This document shows positions 1-11,600 of a DNA stretch of 64,000 nucleotides, in pieces. The translations under genes were made by a program, and so were the position numbers. The stretch is taken from positions 36,824,501 through 36,888,500 of the forward strand of contig NC_092672.1 in NCBI RefSeq assembly GCF_964355755.1, in the 5' to 3' direction. Numbering within the stretch: the first letter of the stretch is position 1; every line of letters begins with the position of its first letter. The stretch comes from Antedon mediterranea (taxonomy: Eukaryota; Echinodermata; Crinoidea; Comatulida; Antedonidae). The notes below the pieces were generated by a model. That model ran no database searches. It saw only the letters and a program-made list of their open reading frames with translations, and was not told the DNA's origin.

Positions 1-1484
1 ATTTGAAAATGAGTGTTGTTTAATATTTCTATTTCCAAAAATGCTGGTCAAATCTGTGATTAATTTTGATATTCTGATGGAAGGAAGATAAAACTTTTCA
101 AACTCAAATAATATTTGTGGATTAATAGTACCAATAGACAATCCCTAACTGTTTCAGCTAGCTTTACTAGGGGGTGTTTTAATCGGACCATGACCTTACC
201 ATACTGAGAGGTTGTACTGTAGCTTGAACGCATTTGACTTGACCAATTACCTAATATTAATAAATTTTTAATTTATCTAATATTTTCAAGATTAAGAAAT
301 TAAATTGTTGTTTAATGTTAGCAATATATTCTGTTTAATTTTATTTCTTATAAATTAAAAAAAAATTAATATTAGTAATTTAGTATTTAAACATTTCAAA
401 ATAAAAATGATCATTTAACAATAATCGTTAAGATGAAACACAATAGATAATTGATAACTGGTGTTAATTTATTTGTTTAATTGAATTGTAAAAATTAATT
501 AAACTACCTCAATTATGACAATCATTAGTTAATGATCAAGTTAATTATCTGTTTTGTAACTTTAAAGAGGATATTCCTAATTATCACATTAATGTGTTCA
601 TACATACAAAACATTATGTCTTGACCAACATTAATGTCTAAACCAACATTAATGTCTTCATACACAAACTCAACTTTATGCAAAATTAATTACTTGATTA
701 GAAATAACAAACATCATCATACAAAGTATGATGTCATTGTTTCCATGGATACATAATCACAAGCTTGGTTTTAATTTCTAAAGTTAGAAACAGTAATTTT
801 CAGATTTCAACCATAGATTACGATGGCCAGTTATGGAATGATTTTCAATGTTTCTTGTTGATAAAAGTTTATCTGTTTGTGAAAGTGATTCTATAAGTAG
901 CACACAGAAGAGCTTATTATTTTAAACTAGACATAACTATATATACATTCTATTGTTTCACATGTTATTTTTTATCTTTTCATATTCTAAATTGATATTT
1001 ATCTGTATGAAGGGCTAGTACTGCTCTGCTAATTTTTCTGGCAGTTTTACTTTATCATTTTGATTTAGCTTTTTGCTGATTATATTTTGAGATCCAGCCA
1101 CTGATACCCACATCATTGTTATTTTTTCAGTAATTTGCCTTTGGATTTATATATTTATAATACTGTATATTTATTTGTATTTAGAGACCGTGATTTAACA
1201 TTTTTTTATCTTGTATAAATGCGCAAATTTCGGCAAAAATACTGAACAAACAAAAAGCACAAGCATTGTTTTGTTTACAATTACAGCAAGCCAAGGAACA
1301 AAGGAATGCTACAACTCAGTAAAAGACAAAACTATACATTCCAAAATAAAGAAAATAAGCTGCCAAGTTAACAGAAAGAACTGAAATAGAGATGGACGAA
1401 GAGTCACAGAATGGCGAGAACTGAAACGACAAGACGAGGAAGACAAAAAAGATGGAAAGATGACATAAAAAGATATCTGATTTA

Positions 1485-1860
1485 TAGGGTATTGCTAAAC
1501 ACTGCAAACCCCCGCAAACCTCCAAAAAACCATAGCAAACCCCACGGAACCAACATAAAAGTGATTGAATAATGTAGTGTACGACCCACTGGGTATATAA
1601 ATTATAAAATTTCTACCATTAACTACTTTTTTGGGGATAAAACATTTTTTGGTTAAAAATTTTTTTTTCATTTTTGACCAAAAAATGATGTTTTACCCCA
1701 AAAATAAGTAGTTAACAGTAGAAATTTAATTTTTTTTTTTACATGGATATACCCAGTGGGTTGTACACTACATGATTCAATCACTTTTATGTTGGTTCAA
1801 TGGGGTTTGCTATGTTTTTTTGGAGGTTTGCAGGGGTTTGCGGTGTTTAGCAATACCCTA
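1485..1860. repeat. Fold-back MITE, ~376 bp
   Basis: Two long inverted arms start with TAGGGTATTGCTAAACAC and end with its complement; they continue through the CAAACCCC, CATAAAAGTGATTGAAT and AGTAGTTAA blocks to a T/A-rich loop near 1640-1690. There is no coding capacity. A decayed relative without clear outer ends lies at 10279-10462. Confidence 0.8.
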
Positions 1861-2381
1861 TCTGGGTACCCTATCTGATTACAGAGAACTGGTCAATAGC
1901 TTTAGAGAAAATGAATTGGAAAATGCGAGAGAAGTTGCATCCATTCCAGCAACTTTCACTTGCAATAAACTTTTGCGAGAGTTTCATGATTTAAATCAAA
2001 TCTCTTTATTCATCTTATCAAAAACAATACACGTAACAAAAAGGAGTAAACACAATTAAAAAAGATAAAAGGGACTTCCAGGGAACCCTAAGGGCTTGTG
2101 ATAGGGGCTGCGAATATTTTTCAGAAAGTATTAATGAGGAGGTTGCGCATATGATGGTTGACGCCAACTTGTAGACAATGGACAAACTGATTCACAAATT
2201 GTTTATGTCGCGAAAGGTTTGGTTTTACAGTAACCTAAAAATGAGTTGTGCTGGGTGTGACTAAGTGAGGGATGTTGATTTTGAAGTCAAATTAAGGTAA
2301 AACTAAGATAAGTTGCAGAAACCGTTCAGAAATGGTTCAGGCATTTTATTTCTGTACCCTTTCTGCTTACTTACAATAAAT

Positions 2382-2466
2382 GTATGGTAGTGATATGACA
2401 TTATCGTGTCCATATATGAGCACATCACATTTTGTTGTCATCATCAAATTTAATAGTATAGACAGA
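2382..2466. repeat. Half copy of the GTCTACACTATCAAACT MITE
   Basis: Matches the right half of the dispersed MITE (TATGGTAGTGATATGACA, then CATATATGAGCACATCACAT, ending near ATAGTATAGACAGA). The left terminal arm is missing. Confidence 0.65.
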
Positions 2467-2617
2467 TTATTAAAGCATATTCTCCGGCTCAATAGAAACT
2501 GCTCAACTGAATTACTGATGTCACTAAATAAATTTTACTGATCAAATGCAAGTGGTGACTCGACCTTGGCAATGAAATATCTCAAGGTCACTATACGCTC
2601 TTTCCCTGTAAACTTAC

Positions 2618-5600
2618 GTTATACTGTCGTTTGTAGAGTTGTTCTCATATGGCCTGACAAACCACTTCCCAATACGTACAAAATTCTGACCCAGGAGGTT
2701 TCTGAAAAAAAAAAAAAAAAAGAAACATTATATTTTAACTGTGGGCCACCCACGATAAACCTGATGTTTACAGGACATACCACAAAAATGTATTAATGAC
2801 TGGTGTGGTAGGTATGATACTGTGGTTTTTACTTGGTGTATGGTAGATGGTACAGTAAGGTCATTAAGTGAACAAATGCTGCACTGGACAGCATGGGGTC
2901 TAGGTGATAGGTCCTGTTAGGCTACTGTACACCCTGGGCTATAGTTAAAGTCCTGCTAGGTGATAGATTCGACTAGGCTGTATACAGGCTGGGCTACTGT
3001 ACATCATAGGCTATAGTACTGTATAAAACCTGCTAGGTGATAGATCCGACTAGGCTGTACACAGCCAGGGCTATTGGTCCTGCTAGGCTACTGTACATCA
3101 TAGCCTATAGTACTGTATAAGACCTGCTAGGTGATAGATCTGACTAGGCTGTACACAGCCTGGGCTATTGGTCCTGCTAGGCTACTTACTGTACATCATA
3201 GGCTATATAGTACTGTATAATACCTGCTACTAGGTGATAGATCTGACTAGGCTATACACAGCCTGGACTATTGGTCCTGCTAGGTTACTGTACATTCTAG
3301 GCTATAGTACAAGTCCTGCTAGGTGATAAATCTTACTAGGCTGTACACAGCCAGGGCTATTGGTCCTGCTAGGCTACTGTACATCATAGGCTATAGTACT
3401 GTACAGTACCAGCGAGAATTACTGCCCCTTTTTGGACGCGACGGACGCGTCGAGTGTCCGTCCAATTTGCGTCCACGACGCGTCCATTCATAAACTAAAC
3501 CAATGATTTGGACGCACTTTCGTCGGGCGGGCCGTGACCTCGCTATCTGAGTCTGTTTTTGTTATTGTTCGCGACCGTATTCATATTCAAATGACATCGG
3601 AAAACTAAGCCTGACTGTTGAGCAGGGTCGGCTGTATTGGTGTTTGTTTATAAAATACTTTCACATTCACAAACAATATAATTAAAAAATAAATAAAGTT
3701 AGCCTACGACTTGTGTGTGTTGTGTTTATTTTTATCTGCCGAATAATTCGTCCAAAAAGCCAGTTTCGTGCGAAACTGTGTCTATATCCATCGCTAGCCC
3801 GCCGTGTGATCTAGCCGGCCGGTTCACTGTCTAGCACGTACACCACCGCCTGAGATCGGCCTAGCGTACTCGATCAATAATCATCGTCATGATACAGTAT
3901 ATTTTGTTCATATGAATCATTTTATGGAAGAATATTTTTTTAATAACGAGGCCTCTATTTCATGTTGAATTATTGATATGATCATAGAGAAATAAGTTAT
4001 ATTTAAATGTAATATGATGAGTTAAAACTGTGGAAGAAGGCTCAACAAAATCATGTAGCCTACAGTATGTACTGTACACCAAAGATTATATAGCGCAATC
4101 TTTGCTGTACACTGTCAATTTATATCTCCATGGTCGTCATAGCGCGCAACAAAGAGCACGTGATATTTTTCTACTCCATTTTGGATCCCAGCAATATTGC
4201 AACCATGTTCTACCGCTGCTGAAAAGCGGGTTGATGACCCTGTTGATGACGTACAGTACAACACTAGGCATTCTGTGTACGCTTTGCTTATAAATATTAA
4301 GAAATATTTTTTTTACGCTATAATGATGTTCCTCTCTGATCATGTTAAGATTACAGTGTTTGTATAATTGTAATAATGACTGTAATAATATTTTTTTAGT
4401 TAATGTTATTTTGTACCAATTTTGGGGTCTAAGCATAGAGATATTATAGTGAAGTTCACTATAATATCTCTATGCTTAGACCCCAAAATTGGTACAAAAA
4501 AACAAGGGCGGGTGTTAGAATTTGATACACTGAATAGAAAAAGACAAAGCGATTTAAAACAAAAAAGCCAAGGGCGGGTGCTAGAATTTAATATAATGAA
4601 TAAAAATAGGTTGAGGATATTATATAGTGTTACAAAACTACATGTACTGCACCATTTTTGTCCATTACAATGTGTCGATTTTTTAATTAGTATATAAAAT
4701 TCATTGCTTCGCTCGGACAGCAAAAGCAAACTATTTTTCACACACTCGGGTCGCCGCGAACGGTCGAGTTAGGTAAATATGCTATCACGTGGTTTTACTG
4801 CATGGCAGGCACACGTGGTTTCAGCACTGCATTTCCCGCAAGTCCCGTTCGGCGGTTTCTTTTCGTTCTTTTTAGGCGGCGTGCCAAAGAAGTTTTTTGA
4901 CATTCGATACTCACAATTCATTGCTTCGCTCGGACAGCGAAAGAAACATATTTTCACACACTCGGGTCTAGTCGCCGAACGTTCGAGTTTGGTAAATATG
5001 CTATCACATGGTTTTACTGCATGGCAGGCACACGTGGTTTCAGCACTGCATTTCCCGCAAGTCTCGTTCAGCGGTTTCTTTTTAGGCGGCGTGCCAAAGA
5101 AGTTTTTTGACATCCGATAATAATTTTACTCACAAAAAATCAGTCTTTCTTGCCCATATAGTAAGCTGTAGTACTAATGAACTGGTATCTATACGCACTT
5201 ATTCATTAATTCGTTTTTTAGAGGTTTTTTTTTTGCATGTTATTAACTACTGTAGTATAAAATACATTTCGTTTAATACAGGTTTTCACGGGTTGAGAAA
5301 ACATCGTACAGAATATAACTGTAGTACAGTAACAATGCGGAGCTTTTGTTTACGTTAACACCGGCGTGGTTAGCTCAAACACAAAGGACGTTGGTCTAAG
5401 GTCAAATCACGTCAGACGCGTCGATATAATGGACGCGAAGTGGACGCGTCATGGACGTATTCATGCCGCGTCTGCCGCGTCCGAATTGGGCAGTAATTCT
5501 CGCTGGTACTGTATAAGACCTACTAGGTGATAGATCCGACTAGGCTGTACAGTACAGAAAGAAAATACTGCAACTTTACCTACGAAGTAGCTTCGTAGAT

Positions 5601-8600
5601 AGAACGTAGGCTACGTTGTTGGGTTCGTAGGTTCCATTGTTTGGCTTCGTAACCTCAATAAACAACTTTCAATGAGCTACGTTCTGAACTTCGTAGGGAG
5701 TTCGTAACCAAAATAAACAACCCTACGATGTTCTTAGTGAAGTAAGGTGTGAAATTAATGTGTTAAATTTAATTGGCGGAGGACAAAGTTGTAAATTAAT
5801 AAAAAATAAATAATATTTTTTAAACGTAATATTTTCCTTCGTGCGTGTTTACCTACTCAACGGCAAATATAAATTTCCCACAATGTAACGTAGAGAGAGA
5901 CACGATCCAACACAGGTGAACCGCAACGAACATGCCAACTAATAAACATAATATAGCGAACGTCCCATCCAGAAACGATGCCGAAAAAAAAAAGATCGTA
6001 AACAATTCATTCTAAATATAGCATCAGGACGTTCAATCGGTCGTTCAAAAAGACTGCCGACAGAACGACCGTAATTAATACAGACCTAGTTTTTTTTTTG
6101 GTCACTTGGCATGAAACGCGATACTCTCTGCTTACCGCAATCTCTCACATGTTTTTTTTTTAGGGTGGCTACCGTCTGACGACGATAAAACAGTAATTAA
6201 GATCGTGTACCTGGATTTTGTGTCACATGACATGAAACATAATACTCTCTTTAAACTGCTCAGCTCACATGTTTTTTCCCCTCCAAATTCTGGTCGGGCC
6301 TTTTTCTTTATACATGTCGTAATCATTTTAAAAGGCCTATTTATTTATGTTAAATCTTAATATGGAATATATATTTATTTTGCATATATTTTGTTGGTGT
6401 CCTAGCCTAGTTGTCGTTGTTTTTATAATTCGCTAACCCAACAAGGTAGGAATAAATAATTTATAGTGTAGGCCGCCGAAACAGGCTAGCTAGGCCTAGC
6501 CTCGACTCTCTCTACGTGAGCTGATGTCCACCGGCCCGATGTCGTTTCGTCGGCGGATTTCCGTCCAAATTAGGATAACAAACAATTCATCGTAGGCTAC
6601 AAACAATACATCGTAGGAGAGAACAATTACCTACGATGTAGGGCGGCTACAAAAATTGACCTACTATCTTTAGGTAGGATTTTAATTAGCAAACAATACA
6701 TTGTTTGTTTGCATTGTCCATGCTTCTTTCTACGAACCACCCTACGATCGAGGCGTAGCCTAGATTTCATAACAATACATCGTAGGCTACGAACAATACA
6801 TCGTAGATAGGAGAGAACAATACATCGTAGGCTACGAACAATACATCGTAGGAGAGAACAATACATCGTAGGCTACAAACAATACATCGTAGGCTACAAA
6901 CAATACATCGTAGGAGAGAACAATGACCTACGTTCTACCTACGATCTACCTACGAAAGCCTACGCGTAGATACGAAGCAGTAATTTCTTTCTGTACTGTA
7001 CACAGCCAGGGCTATTGGTCCTGCTAGGCTACTGTACATCATAGGCTATTCCATTTTGTGTATTATTCTTTTAGAAATAACAGTACATTGTGTATGCAAG
7101 CAAATCAATATGTCTACACCCCCAAGAGCAGCTTGGCAGGTGAATGCTCAGGTTAAGAACCCCAGTCTACCTACTACAGTACAGCAGGTTACCAGTTGGA
7201 ATGACGTTCAGGGTCAAAGATACAAACAATAAAACTGATGACATTGTCCTGACCTTGTAATTATTCTAACATGCATTTATTCCTATGTGCAAAAGGAAAT
7301 GTGTTATATTGTATATTCACTGTACAAAGTCTAAATACTAAGAATCAGAAGAATGCAAAGTAATGGTAATGATAACATTCATGTTTTATACATAGTTACA
7401 TCATGGTTACATACAGTATGTAACAGAATCTGTATGTTTACATTGTCACATGATGAATGTATTATGTTGTGTTGTACATTCTGACCTACATTCTTTGCCC
7501 ACCCAGTGCGCTTGACCGCGAAATAATGACATTTGATGCTTTTTAGATTTTCATGAGATTTTAAGGCCCGTTTCTGCTGTGAGCAAATAATTAAATAAAT
7601 TACTCTTGGTATTAGAAATGGTACCAATTTCTTTTTTTTTTTAATTTCTTTTTATTTTATACGCATCCAACAGCGAACCCAAACTCGCCAATTACATGAT
7701 GAATAAACTATTTTATAATTTAATCATGCTTAAAAAGTAAGTCTCATTTGATGCTTAGGGAGTGAAGTTGAAAAAGTCGTGAGGAACAACCCTGGCACTA
7801 GGTCAGGATTGAACCCCGGACCTTGGGATTGGAAGGCAAGCATGTTAACCACCAAGCTCCACAATTTCAAATAATAATATTTCATAACATTAAATAAGCT
7901 TACATTACCTTTCAATAAGGTTGTGCAGTGCCTTAAACAGTAGAGTCCGACACTCATACGACAATCCATCATCCCAATTCTTCTTCTCTTCAACTGAAAA
8001 TACAAATTTATAATTGATTAAAAAAAATTGTTTTACAAACCACTCAAGTACTGTAAGAAGATTTTAACAACCTCCTCTCACCCAACCAGATTTAACATGC
8101 ACATTTGCAAGGTAGACAGAGTTGACCAAGAACAGTTGCAGAATACATGCTGGTCTTTTGGGACTATAAAAGTTGTAACATTACAGTAGTGCCCTTTCGG
8201 GTAAACAAAGGAGTTGTGAGAATTCTAAAGTAAATCTAATTAGTTTTTCATGTAAAACTAATTTTTTTTATTCCAGTTATGATTCTCTGGTCTCACTCAG
8301 TAACATTTTCTTGGTGCTTAAAATGTTGTAAGACACTCATACAGTATAGTACTGTATATGCCATTACATGTCCCGTGATAGACATTTTAATTTATTGATA
8401 TTAGTAAATAAATATATTGTTTACTACTTAGTAATATAATTACAAATTAGCGAAAGCTTTTTATATGGTCTTTTTGTCAAATAAGTTACAAGCAATAAGC
8501 AATCAATTTCCAGCAATATAATTATTAATTATTATTTAACATTAAAGAGATACCGGTATGTACATTTACAGTGTAAATACCAATCAACTTTTATTTTATT

Positions 8601-11600
8601 AAAGCGAGTCCATTAATAGATAAATGATAATTCTATAAGTAGTTAATTATACTATACTAGAGAAAGGTGTAATATAACAATACCAACTATAATGAAATAA
8701 AGCTATATTTGTTTAACTGTGTATCAGTAATTGTTGAAGAAAACAAAGGTTAAAGGTTACAGTACCTTAGCTTTGGTGATGAATGATCAGAATGTACTTA
8801 ATAACTATGTTGTTTATGATTATTACAATTTTGACAATTCAAAAATGAGCATTTTTTCTGCAACTTTGTTTTGTTTGTTAAGTTGCAGAAAAAATGCTAA
8901 TTTTTTAACTTGTCAAACTTTAATTATCATATTTCATCTGATCATTTTCACAACTTAATCATCTTATCAACAATAAAATAGAATTTATTTTCAGATACTA
9001 TAGTCCCTGCGTTTTGCTAACCTTTGTAAATTAATTTATCTAACATTACATTACAATTTTCCTTGTATCATTCTTAAAGTACTATGAAGTGCACTCTAAG
9101 TACTGTAAGAATTGGTATAACTTTGATTCTCTCTGCACAGTGACCTTAGAAAGGTCAAAGGAAGTCATTATTGGAGAGGAAATTAGTTCCTACAAGAACC
9201 TAGTTATTTGTACACTAGTAATCTTACATTTAACTAAATAATAATCCATTCTCTATATTGTTTAAATGTCATTGTCAAGATGTTTATTTCAAGCAAGAAG
9301 TGAAAAAACAAAACAAAAACAAGTTTTCTGTTTTCGACGGGTTCGGCCTGAACATTGATAAAAAACAATTGGGAAGGTATTAAATCACTCGTTAATGTGA
9401 TTACGCACACAGTATACTGATTGAAGATTGAAAAAAACAATTCAATTTGTTCGTATTCTTGGTACTCAGTAGGCTAACTACAGTCTAACAAATAGGCTGC
9501 AACGCTAGGACGTACAGTAAGCACAATGATAGGACGTAAGCGTATCACTAGGACGTAATCACACCGCTGTGAGTTGATCCCAACATGGTGGATCAGTACT
9601 ATCGCATTATACTCAATCAAGCTTTACTGTAAATACAGTAGCTGGGGAAAATGAATAAAACCTTTAACCAAGCTTAAGTCTACTTTACAGTACAGTGTAT
9701 GTACTATAATATCTGGGACATTAACCTATTAACTTTATCAAGTACAGTAGTTGAAACAGCTGTGCTTCAGATCCTTCTTTCACTTACTGTATACAATATT
9801 CATTTGATTACACTATATTCAACCCTTGGACGTTTTGAGAGATGTTTCCCAAGGTACAACACACCTTAACTACACTACAGTAATATGAAATTACTTATTA
9901 TATTACAGCATGGAGAAAACTAGCTTGGACACTGTATACTGTACAACATGTAGGTCCTGCTACTGCACTGTACAATTATACAGTATGATACATTAATACA
10001 AAACTTTACATGTATCCCCATTTACCTGCAATAATAAAGTACTACAGTAGTCACCTAAATCTTGCCTCTTAAAACACTACAGTACAGGAGAATAGAATAA
10101 CCATTAGGTCATCAACTATCCCTAGTTTCACAGAATATCTATTGCATAGAATTTGGTTCAATGCCAAAAAGAAACACACACAGTACTTTAGATCACACAG
10201 ACACTGTGAAGTTGTTCAATATTTAGTACTGTATTTCTCTAGTTAGGTCACTTGTTACGGTTCAGAAAGAGGCAATGTACATTCAATCACTTTTATTTGG
10301 TTTTCATAGGGTTTACTATGGGTTTTTTTTTAGGTTTTAACCCCAAAAATAAGTAGTTAACAATGTTTTAAACTGACATATCAAGTGAGTTGTACACTAT
10401 GATTCAATCACTTTTATGTTAGTTTGCTATGTTTTTTTGTTTAGGTTTTGCAGGTTTAGCAATTAACTGTACACTGATGAACTGTACACTGATGAACTGT
10501 AGTAGCGCATATAAATACTGTAGCTGCGCATATAAATACTGTAGCTGTATGTAACTGTAGTAGCGCATGTTTAAATGTGTAACTGTAGTAGCGCATGTTT
10601 AAATACTGTAGCTGTATGTAACTGTAGTAGCGCATGTTTAAATACTGTAGCTGTATGCAACTGTAGATTCGTTGCAATTGAATAATTTGCTGAATGTGCA
10701 ATGTTACAGTTTACCAGTGTCTTTTTACAATGGATCCGGGTCATACAGTCAGAGACAAATTTCATTTCAAAATTGTGTTTAGCAATTATTGCTAATCAAA
10801 CTGACTTTTGGGTCGAGAAACATACAGTAGTTTTATATTGTATTTTTTGCTACACAATTTTAGAAGTGTACAGTAGCAATAAGGCTGTTTTGTAGCTGTT
10901 TGCTATGCTACACTGGTGAAATTATTCTCTAAAAGTACAGCAGTGTTAACATTCATGACACTGGTGAAATTATTCCCTGAAAGTACAGCAGTGTTTGTTA
11001 ACATTCACGACACTGGTGAAATTATTCTCTGAAAGTACAGCAGTGTTTGTTAACATTCATGACACTGGTGAAATTATTCTCTGACAGTACAGCAGTGTTA
11101 ACATTCATGACACTGGTGAAATTATTCCCTGACAGTACAGCAGTGTTAACATTCATGACACTGGTGAAATTATTCCCTGACAGTACAGCAGTGTTAACAT
11201 TCATGACACTGGTGAAAATATTCCCCGACAGTACAGCAGTGTTAACATTCATGACACTGGTGAAAATGTTCCCCGACAGTACAGCAGTGTTAACATTCAT
11301 GACACTGGTGAAAATGTTCCCCGACAGTGTTAACATTCATGGGTTGAATTGAAACAATACTTTTTAAACAAAACTTTTTTCTATAATGCAGAAATCAGAG
11401 AAAATAAAATATTTAAATTGATTCATGTGATGTCTGATTTTAAATGATTGCAATAAAAACAATTGGATGATTGTTACAATATTCTCTATAATTCAGTAAA
11501 GGGAAATCCTATTTTGGGGATTCCCTTGGAAAAGGTAAGTCTGTACAGTACTGTAAGTACAGTAAGTACAGTATAAGTACTTTACTATAGTACATTAGAT

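Larger units (their letters stand above)
1..2617. other. MED13 intron, AT-rich, no gene seen
   Basis: This left-edge stretch lies downstream of MED13 exon 4 and should be intron. I saw no exon with MED13 similarity and no other coding region. It holds one fold-back element (1485-1860) and a half copy of the dispersed MITE (2382-2466). Confidence 0.6.
3405..5510. mobile_element. TIR DNA element inserted at GTAC in the tandem array (2.1 kb)
   Basis: The ends are perfect 23-bp inverted repeats beginning AGTACCAGCGAGAATTACTG. GTAC precedes the left end (3401-3404) and GTAT follows the right end (5511-5514), as for a 4-bp target duplication with one change. Subterminal regions on both sides are rich in GGACGCGTC-type words. 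The interior holds a 45-bp-arm palindrome and a ~210-bp direct repeat. No transposase was recognised, so it is probably non-autonomous. Confidence 0.8.
2878..7050. repeat. ~94-bp tandem array, split by two insertions
   Basis: Units of roughly 94 bp carry CTGCTAGGTGATAGATC, TAGGCTGTACACAGCC, GGGCTATTGGTCCTGCTAGG and ACATCATAGGCTATAGTACT. Units run from about 2878 to 3404, resume at 5511-5550 and again at 6998-7050. The gaps are two TIR elements (3405-5510 and 5551-6997), so the array was contiguous before they inserted. It lies in MED13 intron 3. Confidence 0.85.

Noticed and set aside
4769-5120. Cys-rich minus-strand frame ([17 protein letters not shown] twice)
   Set aside because: Lies wholly in a direct duplication inside a TIR element, open on both strands, with no match to a known Cys-rich family.
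10909-11340. CRISPR-like regularly spaced repeats
   Set aside because: Units are contiguous with no unique spacers, and the genome is eukaryotic.
11022-11352. Overlapping repeat-protein frames on both strands
   Set aside because: The 48-bp array has no stops in these frames; frames on both strands of a non-coding minisatellite are expected.
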